Assembly (NCBI GenBank): GCA_965655465.1
Contig: CBFHGY010000065.1
Location: 1-12,140, forward strand
Length of the DNA: 12,140 nucleotides
Direction: 5' to 3'
From: VMCP01 sp965655465
GTDB taxonomy: Bacteria > Bacteroidota > Bacteroidia > NS11-12g > UBA955
How positions within the stretch are numbered: the stretch's first letter is position 1; every line of letters starts with the position of its first letter. Made by a program: the position numbers and the translations under genes. This document shows, in pieces, positions 1 through 7,232 of the stretch. The notes below the pieces were generated by a model that had not been told where the DNA came from, did no database searches, and worked only from the letters and a program-made list of their open reading frames with translations.

Positions 1-496
1 CCATATACATAATTACGCCAGGTTGAATTTGACGGTAAATGGAACTGCGAGTTTCATCCCAATAATTTCGCAGATATTTGTACTCAAATTTCACCCGATC
101 TTTATCGGTCACGGGAATAATCCAGGCATTTAGCATATAACTTCCCCAAGCAAAAAACACAGCGACTAACATGTACGGACGGAGGATGCGTAAAAGCGAA
201 ACGCCCCCAGCCAACATGGAAATGAATTCGGTTCTTCCTGCCAATCGTGAAGTCATGTACAATACCGAAATAAAAATAAAAATCGGGCTGAAGGTATTGA
301 TTAAAGTGGGAATAAAACTCACGTAATATACCCCTATAATTTCTCCAACGGGGGCATCGCGTTTGAGAAAATCATCGAGCTTTTCGGCTACGTCGAATAC
401 AATAATGATAACAATAAAGAGGGATATGGTAACAAAAAACGTTTTGATAAACTTCAACGCGATATAGCGATCGAGTAGGGTTATCGCTTTTTTCAT
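1..496 (-). CDS. LptF/LptG-family LPS export permease, N-terminal part (cut by left edge)
   Basis: Reading leftward from the ATG at 494-496, an uninterrupted frame runs to the window edge, giving about 165 residues of a protein that should be roughly 350 or more. It opens MKKAITLLDRYIALKFIKTF, a charged amphipathic start followed by a long hydrophobic helix (about residues 16-36, rich in V/I/F). Further membrane stretches follow near residues 60-80 and 105-125, with a conserved-looking SRLAGRTEFISMLAGGVS segment between them. This is the layout of YjgP/YjgQ (LptF/LptG) permeases, which pass lipopolysaccharide from the inner membrane to the periplasmic bridge together with the LptB ATPase. The start lies one base after the tgt stop, so it is almost certainly co-transcribed with tgt. 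LptF and LptG cannot be told apart from this fragment, so no symbol is given. Confidence 0.85.
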   Translation of the reverse strand, partial: MKKAITLLDRYIALKFIKTFFVTISLFIVIIIVFDVAEKLDDFLKRDAPVGEIIGVYYVSFIPTLINTFSPIFIFISVLYMTSRLAGRTEFISMLAGGVSLLRILRPYMLVAVFFAWGSYMLNAWIIPVTDKDRVKFEYKYLRNYWDETRSSIYRQIQPGVIMYM

Positions 497-497
497 G

Positions 498-1622
498 TTA
501 CAAACGTTGAGATAATTGCTTGACCATTCCAGGCTTCCAGGAACTGAAATCACCGGCTAAAATATGCTTACGTGCTTCCCTTACCAACCATAAATACAAC
601 TGCAAATTTTGCGAACTTGCAATAATAGGTCCGAGCATTTCCCCTGAATGAAACAGATGTCGCATATAGGAAAGGGAATATTCTGGGGTTAAAATCGGAT
701 CCAACGGTTCAAATTCTTTTTCCCATTTTTTATTCCGGATATTAACAATGCCTTGTGTGGTAAAAACCATTCCATTTCGGGCATTTCGAGTGGGCATTAC
801 GCAGTCGAACATGTCGATGCCTCTTTCGATACTTTCTAAAATATTTTCGGGTGTGCCCACACCCATTAAGTATCGAGGTTTTGATTTAGGAAGTATAGCG
901 GTCACCATTTCAGTCATGGCGTACATATCTTCATGGGGTTCGCCTACGCTCAAACCACCGATGGCATAAGCACCGGCTTCGTGTTGACAAACGTATTCGG
1001 CACTTTGTTTTCTTAAATCTGGATAAACACTGCCTTGAACGATGGGGAAAAGTTCCTGATGGTGCCCGTAAATGGGTTCTGTTTCGTGGTACCTTTTCAT
1101 GCAACGATCCAGCCAACGATGCGTAAGGTGCATGCTTTTTTGCGCATATTCTTTATCGCAAGGATAGGGTGTGCATTCGTCGAAGGCCATCATAATATCA
1201 GAACCGAGGATCCGTTGGGTATCTATTACATTTTCAGGAGTAAACTGATGTTTGGAGCCGTCGATATGGCTTTTAAACATAGCTCCCTCTTCTTTGATAT
1301 TCCGGGTTTTGCTGAGAGAATACACCTGATATCCGCCAGAATCGGTTAAAATCGGCCTATTCCAACCTGCAAACCCATGTATACCTCCTGCTTGACGGAT
1401 AACGTCGAGTCCTGGTCTTAAATATAAATGGTAGGTATTTCCTAAAATAATTTCTGCATTAATGCGCTCTTCGAGTTCTTTTCTTGGAACTGCTTTAACC
1501 GTAGCGGCAGTACCCACGGGCATGAAAATCGGCGTATGTATGTCACCGTGGTCGGTTTTGATCACTCCTGCCCTTGCCTGCGATTTATCGTCGGTTTTTT
1601 CTAAATTAAATTCAAACGGCAT
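498..1622 (-). CDS. tgt: Queuine/preQ1 tRNA-guanine transglycosylase
   Basis: A 374-residue protein, full length for bacterial Tgt. It swaps guanine-34 of GUN-anticodon tRNAs for preQ1 in queuosine synthesis. Visible family marks are LTDSGGYQV (D94, substrate-binding Asp), MAFDECTPYP (D148), VQGSVYPDLR, YAIGGLSVGEP, the LMGVGTPENI turn, and the catalytic block IDMFDCVMPTRNARNG with the nucleophile Asp at D273. The C-terminal part is odd. After EFEPLDP the canonical CxCxxC zinc cluster is missing (the stretch reads ILTPEYSLSY), and the downstream zinc-ligand His is replaced by Gln (ASSQNL, Q338). The fold otherwise continues normally through MRHLF and LYLWLVREA. The gene sits 3 nt after porT and 1 nt before the LPS permease gene, as the third gene of a leftward operon. 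The enzyme identity is certain; metal dependence is the open question. Confidence 0.97.
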   Translation of the reverse strand: MPFEFNLEKTDDKSQARAGVIKTDHGDIHTPIFMPVGTAATVKAVPRKELEERINAEIILGNTYHLYLRPGLDVIRQAGGIHGFAGWNRPILTDSGGYQVYSLSKTRNIKEEGAMFKSHIDGSKHQFTPENVIDTQRILGSDIMMAFDECTPYPCDKEYAQKSMHLTHRWLDRCMKRYHETEPIYGHHQELFPIVQGSVYPDLRKQSAEYVCQHEAGAYAIGGLSVGEPHEDMYAMTEMVTAILPKSKPRYLMGVGTPENILESIERGIDMFDCVMPTRNARNGMVFTTQGIVNIRNKKWEKEFEPLDPILTPEYSLSYMRHLFHSGEMLGPIIASSQNLQLYLWLVREARKHILAGDFSSWKPGMVKQLSQRL

Positions 1623-1625
1623 GCT

Positions 1626-2318
1626 TTAGTTTTGAGCCATCAAGGTGATGGAAAATAAACGAGGGAAAATGGCACTCATAGAGCCTGAATAATAACTATC
1701 GGGCACACGCACCAGGCCATTGGTAAATCCATTCGACATTTTCAATTCGATTGATAGATCTACATAGTCGAGTCGAAACTCTACTCCTGCACCAAATTCA
1801 TAATAATAGGTATTGGCTTTTAGGGCCACTAGGGGCTTGCTATCGCCTATTACCAAACCTTCATTACTTTGGAAATCGTGCGACCACCGCACACCACCCA
1901 AAACAAAAAATCCGGTATTGTTAGGCATGTCTGATCGGTATTTTAAGGTGAGCGGCAAATCTAAGGATATGGTTTCTATCGTTAGGGTTTCAACAGGCTT
2001 ATTGGCCCAGTTGAAATCGATATTTCTGTTGTGTAATTGAAGCATGGTTGCCAGTTTCCATTCCCAGTTTTTACGCATTCTCATGGCCACCGTTCCTCCA
2101 AATCCACCCCCAATCTGCGATTGCGGACTTATGGAGCGTAAAGAATCGTTTCGCATCCAAAAAGCAGGGTGCAATTGCATTTTCATCATGGCTTGTGTGC
2201 CGCTAAATGCGATACCCCAAAAAAAACGCTTTCGAAGGATCCGATTCGGATCTTTCGGAACCGCATTCGAATTTTGGATCCAACAGAACAGTAACGCTAT
2301 GGCTATTATTTTACGCAA
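1626..2318 (-). CDS. porT: PorT-family outer-membrane protein of the type IX secretion system
   Basis: About 230 residues when started at the TTG at 2316-2318, giving an N-terminus LRKIIAIALLFCWIQNSNA that looks like a Sec signal peptide ending at an Ala. An ATG further upstream (2378) would bury this peptide 20 residues inside and overlap ubiE by 73 nt, so TTG is preferred (13-nt overlap). The mature part has alternating beta-strand character with aromatic ends: KRFFWGIAFSGTQ, a GGGFGG turn, LDLPLTLKYRSD, GFFVLGGVRW, YYYEFGAGVEFRL and the closing RLFSITLMAQN. This matches the PorT-type eight-stranded barrel family. PorT is needed for type IX secretion and gliding in Bacteroidota, and a position directly after ubiE is, to my knowledge, recurrent in that phylum. 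Family assignment rests on pattern and context, not on a catalytic motif. Confidence 0.8.
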   Translation of the reverse strand: MRKIIAIALLFCWIQNSNAVPKDPNRILRKRFFWGIAFSGTQAMMKMQLHPAFWMRNDSLRSISPQSQIGGGFGGTVAMRMRKNWEWKLATMLQLHNRNIDFNWANKPVETLTIETISLDLPLTLKYRSDMPNNTGFFVLGGVRWSHDFQSNEGLVIGDSKPLVALKANTYYYEFGAGVEFRLDYVDLSIELKMSNGFTNGLVRVPDSYYSGSMSAIFPRLFSITLMAQN

Positions 2319-3034
2319 TGGTATAAAGTTGCAATTCCAAAAGTAAGTCCTTTGTATGTCACACGCGAATATCCACAAGATTTTGCAACATTTACAAAAT
2401 CTTCTCCCTCTGGAAAAGCGGCCACGCTTTCAGGCAGATAGGTATAGGCGGTAGCGTCTTTGCTAATTAGTCTACCCAAAGGCGGTAAAATATATTTAAA
2501 ATAGAACCAGTAAATGGCGCTAAACACGGGATTACGGGGCTTTGAGAATTCTAGGACTACCAAGCTACCCCCTGGTTTCAATACCCGGCCCATTTCAGTC
2601 ATCCCTTTTTTAAGATTTTCAAAATTCCTAACGCCGAAACTAACTGTGATGGCTTCGAAAGAGGCATCTTCAAAAGGCAGATTTTCAGAGTCTGCTTGTT
2701 GTAAGGTTATGCGTTTATCCAATCCTAATTTTTCCAACTTGATATCTCCTTTGGCAAGCATGCCTTTAGAAATATCAATTCCAATGATTTCAGAACCTTC
2801 AATTTTCGCCATTTCAATTGCCAAATCGGCAGTACCTGTTGCAACATCTAAAATGCGTTTAGCCCCTGATTTGGCTATAATACGACGCACTTTTTTACGC
2901 CATTGAACATCGATTCCAAGGGATAAAACACGATTCAAAAAATCATAACGTCCGGAAATATTATCAAACATCTCCTCGACTTGTTGTTTCTTTGAAGTGT
3001 CGGAACTGGGATTGGGTTTTACTATAGTGCTCAA
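2306..3034 (-). CDS. ubiE: Demethylmenaquinone methyltransferase (UbiE/MenG)
   Basis: A SAM-dependent methyltransferase that adds the final C-methyl group to demethylmenaquinone, acting at the cytoplasmic membrane face. From the TTG at 3032-3034 it is 242 residues, the usual family length. Upstream in-frame codons run into the divergent engB gene and are not plausible coding sequence. Starting only at the ATG at 2971 would remove the conserved KKQQVEEMFDNIS lead-in. Marks include EEMFDNISGRYDFLNRVLSLG (about 20-40), SAM motif I ILDVATGTADL (61-71), IIGIDISKGML, LPFEDASFEAITVSFGVRN, VLKPGGSLVVLEFSKP and the C-terminal TYLPESVAAFP. It heads the leftward operon with porT, tgt and the LPS permease. 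A TAnnTTTG promoter element lies only 9 nt before the TTG, so the mRNA leader should be just a few bases. Confidence 0.95.
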   Translation of the reverse strand: MSTIVKPNPSSDTSKKQQVEEMFDNISGRYDFLNRVLSLGIDVQWRKKVRRIIAKSGAKRILDVATGTADLAIEMAKIEGSEIIGIDISKGMLAKGDIKLEKLGLDKRITLQQADSENLPFEDASFEAITVSFGVRNFENLKKGMTEMGRVLKPGGSLVVLEFSKPRNPVFSAIYWFYFKYILPPLGRLISKDATAYTYLPESVAAFPEGEDFVNVAKSCGYSRVTYKGLTFGIATLYHCVK

Positions 3035-3043
3035 AATGAGTTG

Positions 3044-3077
3044 CAAATATACACCATAAGTTTCGGCACACCTACAA
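3044..3077 (-). promoter_or_regulatory. Bacteroidota-type promoter of the ubiE operon
   Basis: On the minus strand an exact -7 element TATATTTG occupies 3051-3044. A TTG that could serve as the -33 element sits at 3077-3075, 23 nt upstream, at the upper end of accepted spacing. The predicted transcript begins within a few bases of the ubiE TTG start (3034). The divergent engB start at 3090 lies only 55 bp from it, so the two promoters must share this short interval. For engB only a one-mismatch element (TAAGTTTC, 3057-3064, plus strand) is visible. Confidence 0.6.
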
Positions 3078-3089
3078 GCAGCACACACC

Positions 3090-3689
3090 ATGCAAATCAA
3101 AGATCCAAAATATTTAGGCAGTTGGGAAAAATCAATCGAAATGCCCCACAAAACCCTTCCAGAATTCGCCTTTATTGGCCGCAGTAATGTTGGGAAATCT
3201 TCGCTCATTAATTGCTTGGTAGAACGCAAGGAATTAGCACGTACCAGTTCCAAACCGGGCAAAACACAAACCTTGAATTTATATAACATCGATGGTTGGA
3301 TGCAAATCTGTGACTTGCCAGGATATGGGTATGCCAAAGTATCCAAAACCATGCGCAGTAAATTCAGCAATATGATTCGCTATTACCTAAAAAATCGCGA
3401 AAACTTGTATGCATTATTTATTCTAGTAGACTTAAGGATTCCCCCTCAACCCATGGATATCGAATTCATCAATGATTGTGGAAATGATGAAATTCCCCTT
3501 GTTTTAGTGGGTACAAAAAGCGACAAATTGAAAGCTCCAGAATTGGAACTGAGCATTCAGAATATCAAAAATGCACTTTTAGAACATTGGGAGGAATTGC
3601 CTCCCTTCATCATCAGTTCCTCAGAAACCAAACTAGGCAGAGACGAAATTTGGGAAGTGATTACTCAAGCCACCTTGCCAAATTCATAA
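3090..3689 (+). CDS. engB: Ribosome biogenesis GTP-binding protein YsxC/EngB
   Basis: A 199-residue TRAFAC-class GTPase of the YihA/EngB/YsxC family, needed for assembly of the large ribosomal subunit. The G motifs appear in order: G1 P-loop GRSNVGKSS (30-38), G2 region KPGKTQTLN (56-64), G3 DLPGYGYAK (75-83), G4 GTKSDK (141-146) and a G5-like SSSE near residue 176. The N-terminus MQIKDPKYLGSW and the KFSNMIRYYLKNRENL segment are also typical. The ATG at 3090 is the first usable start and gives the family's normal length. The gene stands alone on the plus strand, divergent from ubiE and convergent with hutH. Its transcript should end at the hairpin at 3746-3780. Confidence 0.97.
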   Translation: MQIKDPKYLGSWEKSIEMPHKTLPEFAFIGRSNVGKSSLINCLVERKELARTSSKPGKTQTLNLYNIDGWMQICDLPGYGYAKVSKTMRSKFSNMIRYYLKNRENLYALFILVDLRIPPQPMDIEFINDCGNDEIPLVLVGTKSDKLKAPELELSIQNIKNALLEHWEELPPFIISSSETKLGRDEIWEVITQATLPNS

Positions 3690-3690
3690 T

Positions 3691-3715
3691 ACCGCGGTTC
3701 TCATTTTTCGCGGTT
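3691..3715 (+). repeat. Short GC-rich repeat after engB
   Basis: ACCGCG (3691-3696) and CGCGGT (3709-3714) form a 6-bp inverted repeat with a 12-nt loop. The heptamer CGCGGTT also occurs directly at 3693-3699 and 3709-3715. It stands out in AT-rich intergenic DNA, but a stronger hairpin follows, so its role is unclear. Confidence 0.35.
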
Positions 3716-3745
3716 TGAAGCGCGAGTTTAATAAATGATAATTTC

Positions 3746-3780
3746 ATGCAAATAGCCCTGAAAACGTGGGCTATTTGTAT
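3746..3780. terminator. Bidirectional intrinsic terminator between engB and hutH
   Basis: CAAATAGCCC (3749-3758) pairs perfectly with GGGCTATTTG (3768-3777) around a 9-nt loop. A G-U and two A-U pairs can extend the stem to 3746/3780. On the plus strand it is followed by TTATTTT, which suits engB termination. On the minus strand it begins one base after the hutH stop and is followed by AT-rich DNA. Its place between convergent genes fits a shared terminator. Confidence 0.75.
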
Positions 3781-3781
3781 A

Positions 3782-5239
3782 TTATTTTGCAGCCCAGCAA
3801 AAATTAAATGAACGTTCAATAAGATCGTTCATTGGGGTAACCCTGTGTTGTAAGGAATGGGTTCCCACAAAGGCTTCTATCCGCTTAGCGATGCCTTCGG
3901 AAGTATTCAAATTACGCTGTTTATACGCTTGAACCGCACACAACCATTCCATGCTCAGTACATATTGGGTATTCTCAATTACGCGCAAGAGTTTTGTGGC
4001 CGCATTTGCTCCCATGGAAACATGATCCTCTTGGCCATTGCTCGACATGATACTATCAACAGAAGCGGGCGTGCACAATTGCTTATTTTGACTCACCAAG
4101 GAAGCTGCTGCATATTGAGTAATCATATAACCCGAATCGGTTCCTGGAATTTCTGCTAAATACGGACTTAATTCGCGCTGACCGCTCACCAATAAATATA
4201 AGCGACGCTCTGAAATATTCGCAAATTCTGCCAGTGCCATTGCGGCATAATCTAAGGTGAGTGCCAAAGGCTGACCGTGAAAATTCCCCCCGCTTAAAAC
4301 CGCATTTTCGGCTTCAAAAACATTGGGATTGTCTGTAACGGCGTTTAACTCGGTTTCCCAAACAGAAAAACAATGTTCTAAAGCATCATAACTAGCGCCA
4401 TGTACTTGGGGAATACAGCGAAAACTGTAGGGATCTTGAACTTGTTTCTTTTCTTGATTTGCAATTTCGGAACCTTCCAAAACTTGTCGAATTTCTGCCG
4501 CTGCTCGAATTTGACCGTTATGTGGTCGAACTTGATGAATAGCAGGATGGAAGGGGTCCATTCGGCAATCAAACGCATCGATGCTCAACCCAGCAATCCA
4601 AGGCAATTGGGCCTCGATTTTCTCGATTTCTTTGTAGGCAATTAAGGCGTGAGCCAACATAAATTGGGTTCCATTAATTAAGGCCAACGCTTCTTTGGGA
4701 TCCAAAACTAATGCTTCTAATCCGCGTTTACGAAGCCAATCTTGGGCATCCATGATGCAGCCATCTACCCTCACTTTCCCTTTACCTATAAGCGGCAAAC
4801 TCATTTGAGAAAGGGGCGCCAAATCGCCAGAAGCACCTAAAGAACCTTTTTCATTAACACATGGAATTACGCCCTCATTATACATTAAAGCCAAGCGTTC
4901 AAAAACCCGTGGTCGTATGCCCGAATACCCTTTACTCATATTCAATAATTTGAGCCACATCATAACCCGAACAATTTCATCGGAGAGTAAAGGTCCGACT
5001 CCTGCTGCATGTGTAATGAGGAGATTTTCCTGCAATTCATTCAACTCCTCCGGAGAAATCTCTACGTTTTGTAGCGAGCCAAATCCGGTATTAACCCCGT
5101 AAACAGGAGCTTTTGCATTGCGCAAATACGTTTGTAAAAAATCCACGCTTTTTTGCATGTGGGCACGGAGTGAGTCGGTAAGTTGAACCGGCTCTGACAT
5201 GGCGCTCCAAACTTCATGTATAAAATAGTAATCACGCAT
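3782..5239 (-). CDS. hutH: Histidine ammonia-lyase
   Basis: A 485-residue member of the aromatic amino acid lyase family that deaminates L-histidine to urocanate. The self-cyclising MIO triad is A136-S137-G138 in KGSLGASGDLAPLSQ. Other active-site equivalents are visible: Y47 (APVYGVNTGFG), H77 (ITHAAGVG, the Ser/Thr-His context of HAL rather than PAL or TAL), N189 (LINGTQ), Q268/Y271/R274 (QDPYSFRCIPQ), F320 (SGGNFHGQP), SSNGQEDHVSMG, and E422 in RVIENTQ. The N-terminus is slightly shorter than in many relatives. The start ATG (5237-5239) overlaps the last 8 nt of hisS, so translation is probably coupled to it. No hutU, hutI or hutG is in the window, so the rest of the degradation pathway must lie elsewhere or be absent. 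Confidence 0.95.
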   Translation of the reverse strand: MRDYYFIHEVWSAMSEPVQLTDSLRAHMQKSVDFLQTYLRNAKAPVYGVNTGFGSLQNVEISPEELNELQENLLITHAAGVGPLLSDEIVRVMMWLKLLNMSKGYSGIRPRVFERLALMYNEGVIPCVNEKGSLGASGDLAPLSQMSLPLIGKGKVRVDGCIMDAQDWLRKRGLEALVLDPKEALALINGTQFMLAHALIAYKEIEKIEAQLPWIAGLSIDAFDCRMDPFHPAIHQVRPHNGQIRAAAEIRQVLEGSEIANQEKKQVQDPYSFRCIPQVHGASYDALEHCFSVWETELNAVTDNPNVFEAENAVLSGGNFHGQPLALTLDYAAMALAEFANISERRLYLLVSGQRELSPYLAEIPGTDSGYMITQYAAASLVSQNKQLCTPASVDSIMSSNGQEDHVSMGANAATKLLRVIENTQYVLSMEWLCAVQAYKQRNLNTSEGIAKRIEAFVGTHSLQHRVTPMNDLIERSFNFCWAAK

Positions 5240-6608
5240 TATTGAAATGATTTAAAAGGTCTTTTTGAGAAATTTCTTCTTGAGTTCCATCGCGTAAATC
5301 TTTGATCGAAACGGTTTGTTTTTCCAATTCGGAATCGCCTAGAATACATGCATATCGCTTGCTTTTGGCATTGGCATATTCCAGTTGTTTTTTGAGTTTT
5401 ACGGCACCGGGATATACTTCTACCGAATGGGCCGTTTTTCGAATCGCTCGTGCCAATTCAATCGCTATTTTTTCCGCTTCTGGAAGCATTGGACAAATAA
5501 GAATGCCCTGTTCTTGGGTTTTATTCTCATTGATTTGAAAGGCTTCCAAGGTATCGTAAATGCGATCTAATCCAAAAGAAACGCCCACTCCAGAAACGTC
5601 TTTTAGACCAAAAATTCCAGTCAAATTATCGTAACGACCTCCGCCACCGATGCTTCCTATTCTAAAATCTTTGGGAAGTCTTTCATCTACGGGAACTACT
5701 TCAAAAACACAACCCGTATAATAGGACAATCCTCGAGCTAATCGCAAATCCAATTGTGCCTCAGGAACATCGCCAAGCAAGCTCCACAAGGTGGTTAATG
5801 CCGTGATTCCTTCTTGTAAATGTTCGTTTTGAATTTCGGGAATCTGACTGAGCGCTCCAATAATGCGTTCAAAGCTGCCTAAATTCGCCGCCTCACACCA
5901 TAAACTCCAAGCACCTTGTAAATGACTCAAATTGCGTTGTTCTAATTCGGTTGCAACGCCCTCCTGTCCTATTTTATCGAATTTATCGATGGCCTGCATG
6001 AATGAATTCCAAGCCTCGTTACTGCCAGAAAGTGGCAAAAACGCATCCAATAGTTTTCGGTGATTCAGTTTGATTTCTACCTTTAAATCTAAGGCTGCAA
6101 ATACCTCGGCATACATTTCTATCAGTTCTACTTCCGAAATGAGATGATTGGCTCCAACGATATCTACATCGCATTGCCAAAATTCGCGATAACGCCCTTT
6201 TTGGGGTCTATCTGCTCTCCAAACGGGTTGCATTTGAAATCGTTTAAACGGAAATTGCACGTTGCTGCGATTCATTACTACAAACCGAGCGAGCGGAACC
6301 GTTAAATCGTAGCGCAGTCCGCGCTGGGCAATTTGCGGAGTAAGTTGCGCATAATTTTTACGCTCTAAAATCTGGGGATCTACCTTAGAAAGATATTCTC
6401 CAGAATTGAGTACTTTAAATAATAACTGATCTCCTTCGTCACCATATTTTCCTTGCAGGGTAGTTAGGTTTTCTAAAGCAGGTGTTTCAATTCCTACAAA
6501 ACCGTGTGATTTGAAAACGCGTTCCATAACATTCATGATGGCTTTGCGTTTTTGATACACTTCGGGACCAAAATCGCGGGTTCCCGATGGCAAAGTTGGT
6601 TTTTGCAT
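5232..6608 (-). CDS. hisS: Histidyl-tRNA synthetase
   Basis: A class II aminoacyl-tRNA synthetase that charges tRNA-His; 458 residues from the ATG at 6606-6608. That start gives the family N-terminus MQKPTLPSGTRDF. An ATG eight codons upstream (6632) lies inside a terminator hairpin and upstream of the promoter element, so it is rejected. Motifs in order: PSGTRDFGPE (7-16), the RYDLTVPLARF block (99-109), motif 2 RFQMQPVWRAD to EFWQCDVDIVG (123-152), the histidine-binding LARGLSYYTG (290-299), GGGGRYDNL (321-329), motif 3 GVGVSFGLDRI (340-350), and a C-terminal anticodon-binding domain from about residue 370. The insert between about 160 and 285 is normal for the group. It shares an apparent transcript with hutH, which begins before hisS ends. 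Confidence 0.97.
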   Translation of the reverse strand: MQKPTLPSGTRDFGPEVYQKRKAIMNVMERVFKSHGFVGIETPALENLTTLQGKYGDEGDQLLFKVLNSGEYLSKVDPQILERKNYAQLTPQIAQRGLRYDLTVPLARFVVMNRSNVQFPFKRFQMQPVWRADRPQKGRYREFWQCDVDIVGANHLISEVELIEMYAEVFAALDLKVEIKLNHRKLLDAFLPLSGSNEAWNSFMQAIDKFDKIGQEGVATELEQRNLSHLQGAWSLWCEAANLGSFERIIGALSQIPEIQNEHLQEGITALTTLWSLLGDVPEAQLDLRLARGLSYYTGCVFEVVPVDERLPKDFRIGSIGGGGRYDNLTGIFGLKDVSGVGVSFGLDRIYDTLEAFQINENKTQEQGILICPMLPEAEKIAIELARAIRKTAHSVEVYPGAVKLKKQLEYANAKSKRYACILGDSELEKQTVSIKDLRDGTQEEISQKDLLNHFNNA

Positions 6609-6611
6609 GCG

Positions 6612-6619
6612 CAAATATA
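6612..6619 (-). promoter_or_regulatory. -7 element of hisS, probably leaderless
   Basis: Minus-strand TATATTTG (6619-6612) is an exact TAnnTTTG and ends 3 nt before the hisS ATG at 6608, so transcription should begin at or next to the start codon. No TTG is seen at the proper -33 distance; that region is filled by the hairpin at 6624-6654. Confidence 0.6.
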
Positions 6620-6623
6620 CACA

Positions 6624-6654
6624 AAGCCCCACAGAGCATGACGCTGTGGGGCTT
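6624..6654 (-). terminator. Intrinsic terminator after the TlpA-like gene
   Basis: AAGCCCCACAG (6624-6634) and CTGTGGGGCTT (6644-6654) form a perfect 11-bp GC-rich stem with a 9-nt loop. On the minus strand it lies about 32 nt past the stop of the TlpA-like gene and is followed by the moderately T-rich TGTGTATATTTG. That tail is also the hisS -7 element, so terminator and promoter abut. Confidence 0.7.
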
Positions 6655-6686
6655 CCTATTAAATCGGTTCTGGGTTAATTATTTAA

Positions 6687-7193
6687 TTACTCTTTAACTT
6701 CCACTGTAGAAATGACCTTCTTTAACTGTTCTTCTAACTCATCTTCGGCACCGGGAGTATACCCTTGATGCGAATAGACAATATTACCCTTACCATCTAC
6801 TATGAAGGTCATCGGTGGGTTATTCACATTCATCGCTCGCGCGAGATCTTGATTTTCATCTAATATAATTTCATATTGCCAGCCTTCGCCAAGTACTTTA
6901 GGTTTTACTTTTTTTACGTTGCGAGAATCGTCAATGCTCACTGCCACCATTTTCATATTATACTTCTCCTGCCAGTCTTCGTAGTAGCCATCAATGGCTT
7001 GCAATTCTTTAATACACGGACCACACCAAGTAGCCCAAAAGCTGATCACGGTGATTTTTCCTGGCTCGATTACCGAAGAAAAATCGATATTTTCACCATT
7101 AATATTTTTAACGTTTACCGAAGGCACTGTTTGCGCTTGGAGGTTCATTCCTGCAAAAGCCAAAAGAACAAATAGGTAGTTTTTCAGTCTCAT
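6687..7193 (-). CDS. TlpA-family thiol-disulfide oxidoreductase, exported
   Basis: About 168 residues from the ATG at 7191-7193. An ATG 12 codons upstream (7229) adds a polar leader and precedes the promoter element, so it is not used here. The N-terminus MRLKNYLFVLLAFAGMNLQA is a Sec signal peptide, placing the domain in the periplasm. The thioredoxin fold follows: ITVISFWATWCGPC with redox cysteines C57 and C60, KMVAVSIDDSR, and the cis-proline segment NNPPMTFIVD (P127) with DGKGNIVYSHQG. AhpC/TSA/TlpA-type proteins reduce disulfides in cytochrome c maturation or other envelope proteins; the partner here cannot be told. It follows gmhB by 39 nt but has its own promoter element and its own terminator hairpin, so it is probably at least partly monocistronic. 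Confidence 0.9.
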   Translation of the reverse strand: MRLKNYLFVLLAFAGMNLQAQTVPSVNVKNINGENIDFSSVIEPGKITVISFWATWCGPCIKELQAIDGYYEDWQEKYNMKMVAVSIDDSRNVKKVKPKVLGEGWQYEIILDENQDLARAMNVNNPPMTFIVDGKGNIVYSHQGYTPGAEDELEEQLKKVISTVEVKE

Positions 7194-7197
7194 CTTA

Positions 7198-7229
7198 CAA
7201 ATGTAGTTAGTTTGGTTAGTTAAAGGCAA
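7198..7229 (-). promoter_or_regulatory. Promoter of the TlpA-like gene
   Basis: An exact -7 element TACATTTG (7205-7198, minus strand) ends 4 nt before the ATG at 7193. A TTG at 7229-7227 lies 21 nt upstream, a good -33 position. This supports the 7193 start and predicts an almost leaderless mRNA. Confidence 0.65.
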
Positions 7230-7232
7230 TTT

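Noticed and set aside
3035..3370. N-terminal extension of the ubiE frame of about 110 codons
   Set aside because: It runs antisense through the start of engB, has no ubiE-like sequence, crosses the ubiE promoter element, and would make the protein far longer than the family norm.
3782..5239. Possible phenylalanine or tyrosine ammonia-lyase instead of histidine ammonia-lyase
   Set aside because: The Thr-His pair in ITHAAGVG, the QDPYSFRC block and E422 follow the histidine enzyme pattern; PAL and TAL have different residues at the selectivity position.
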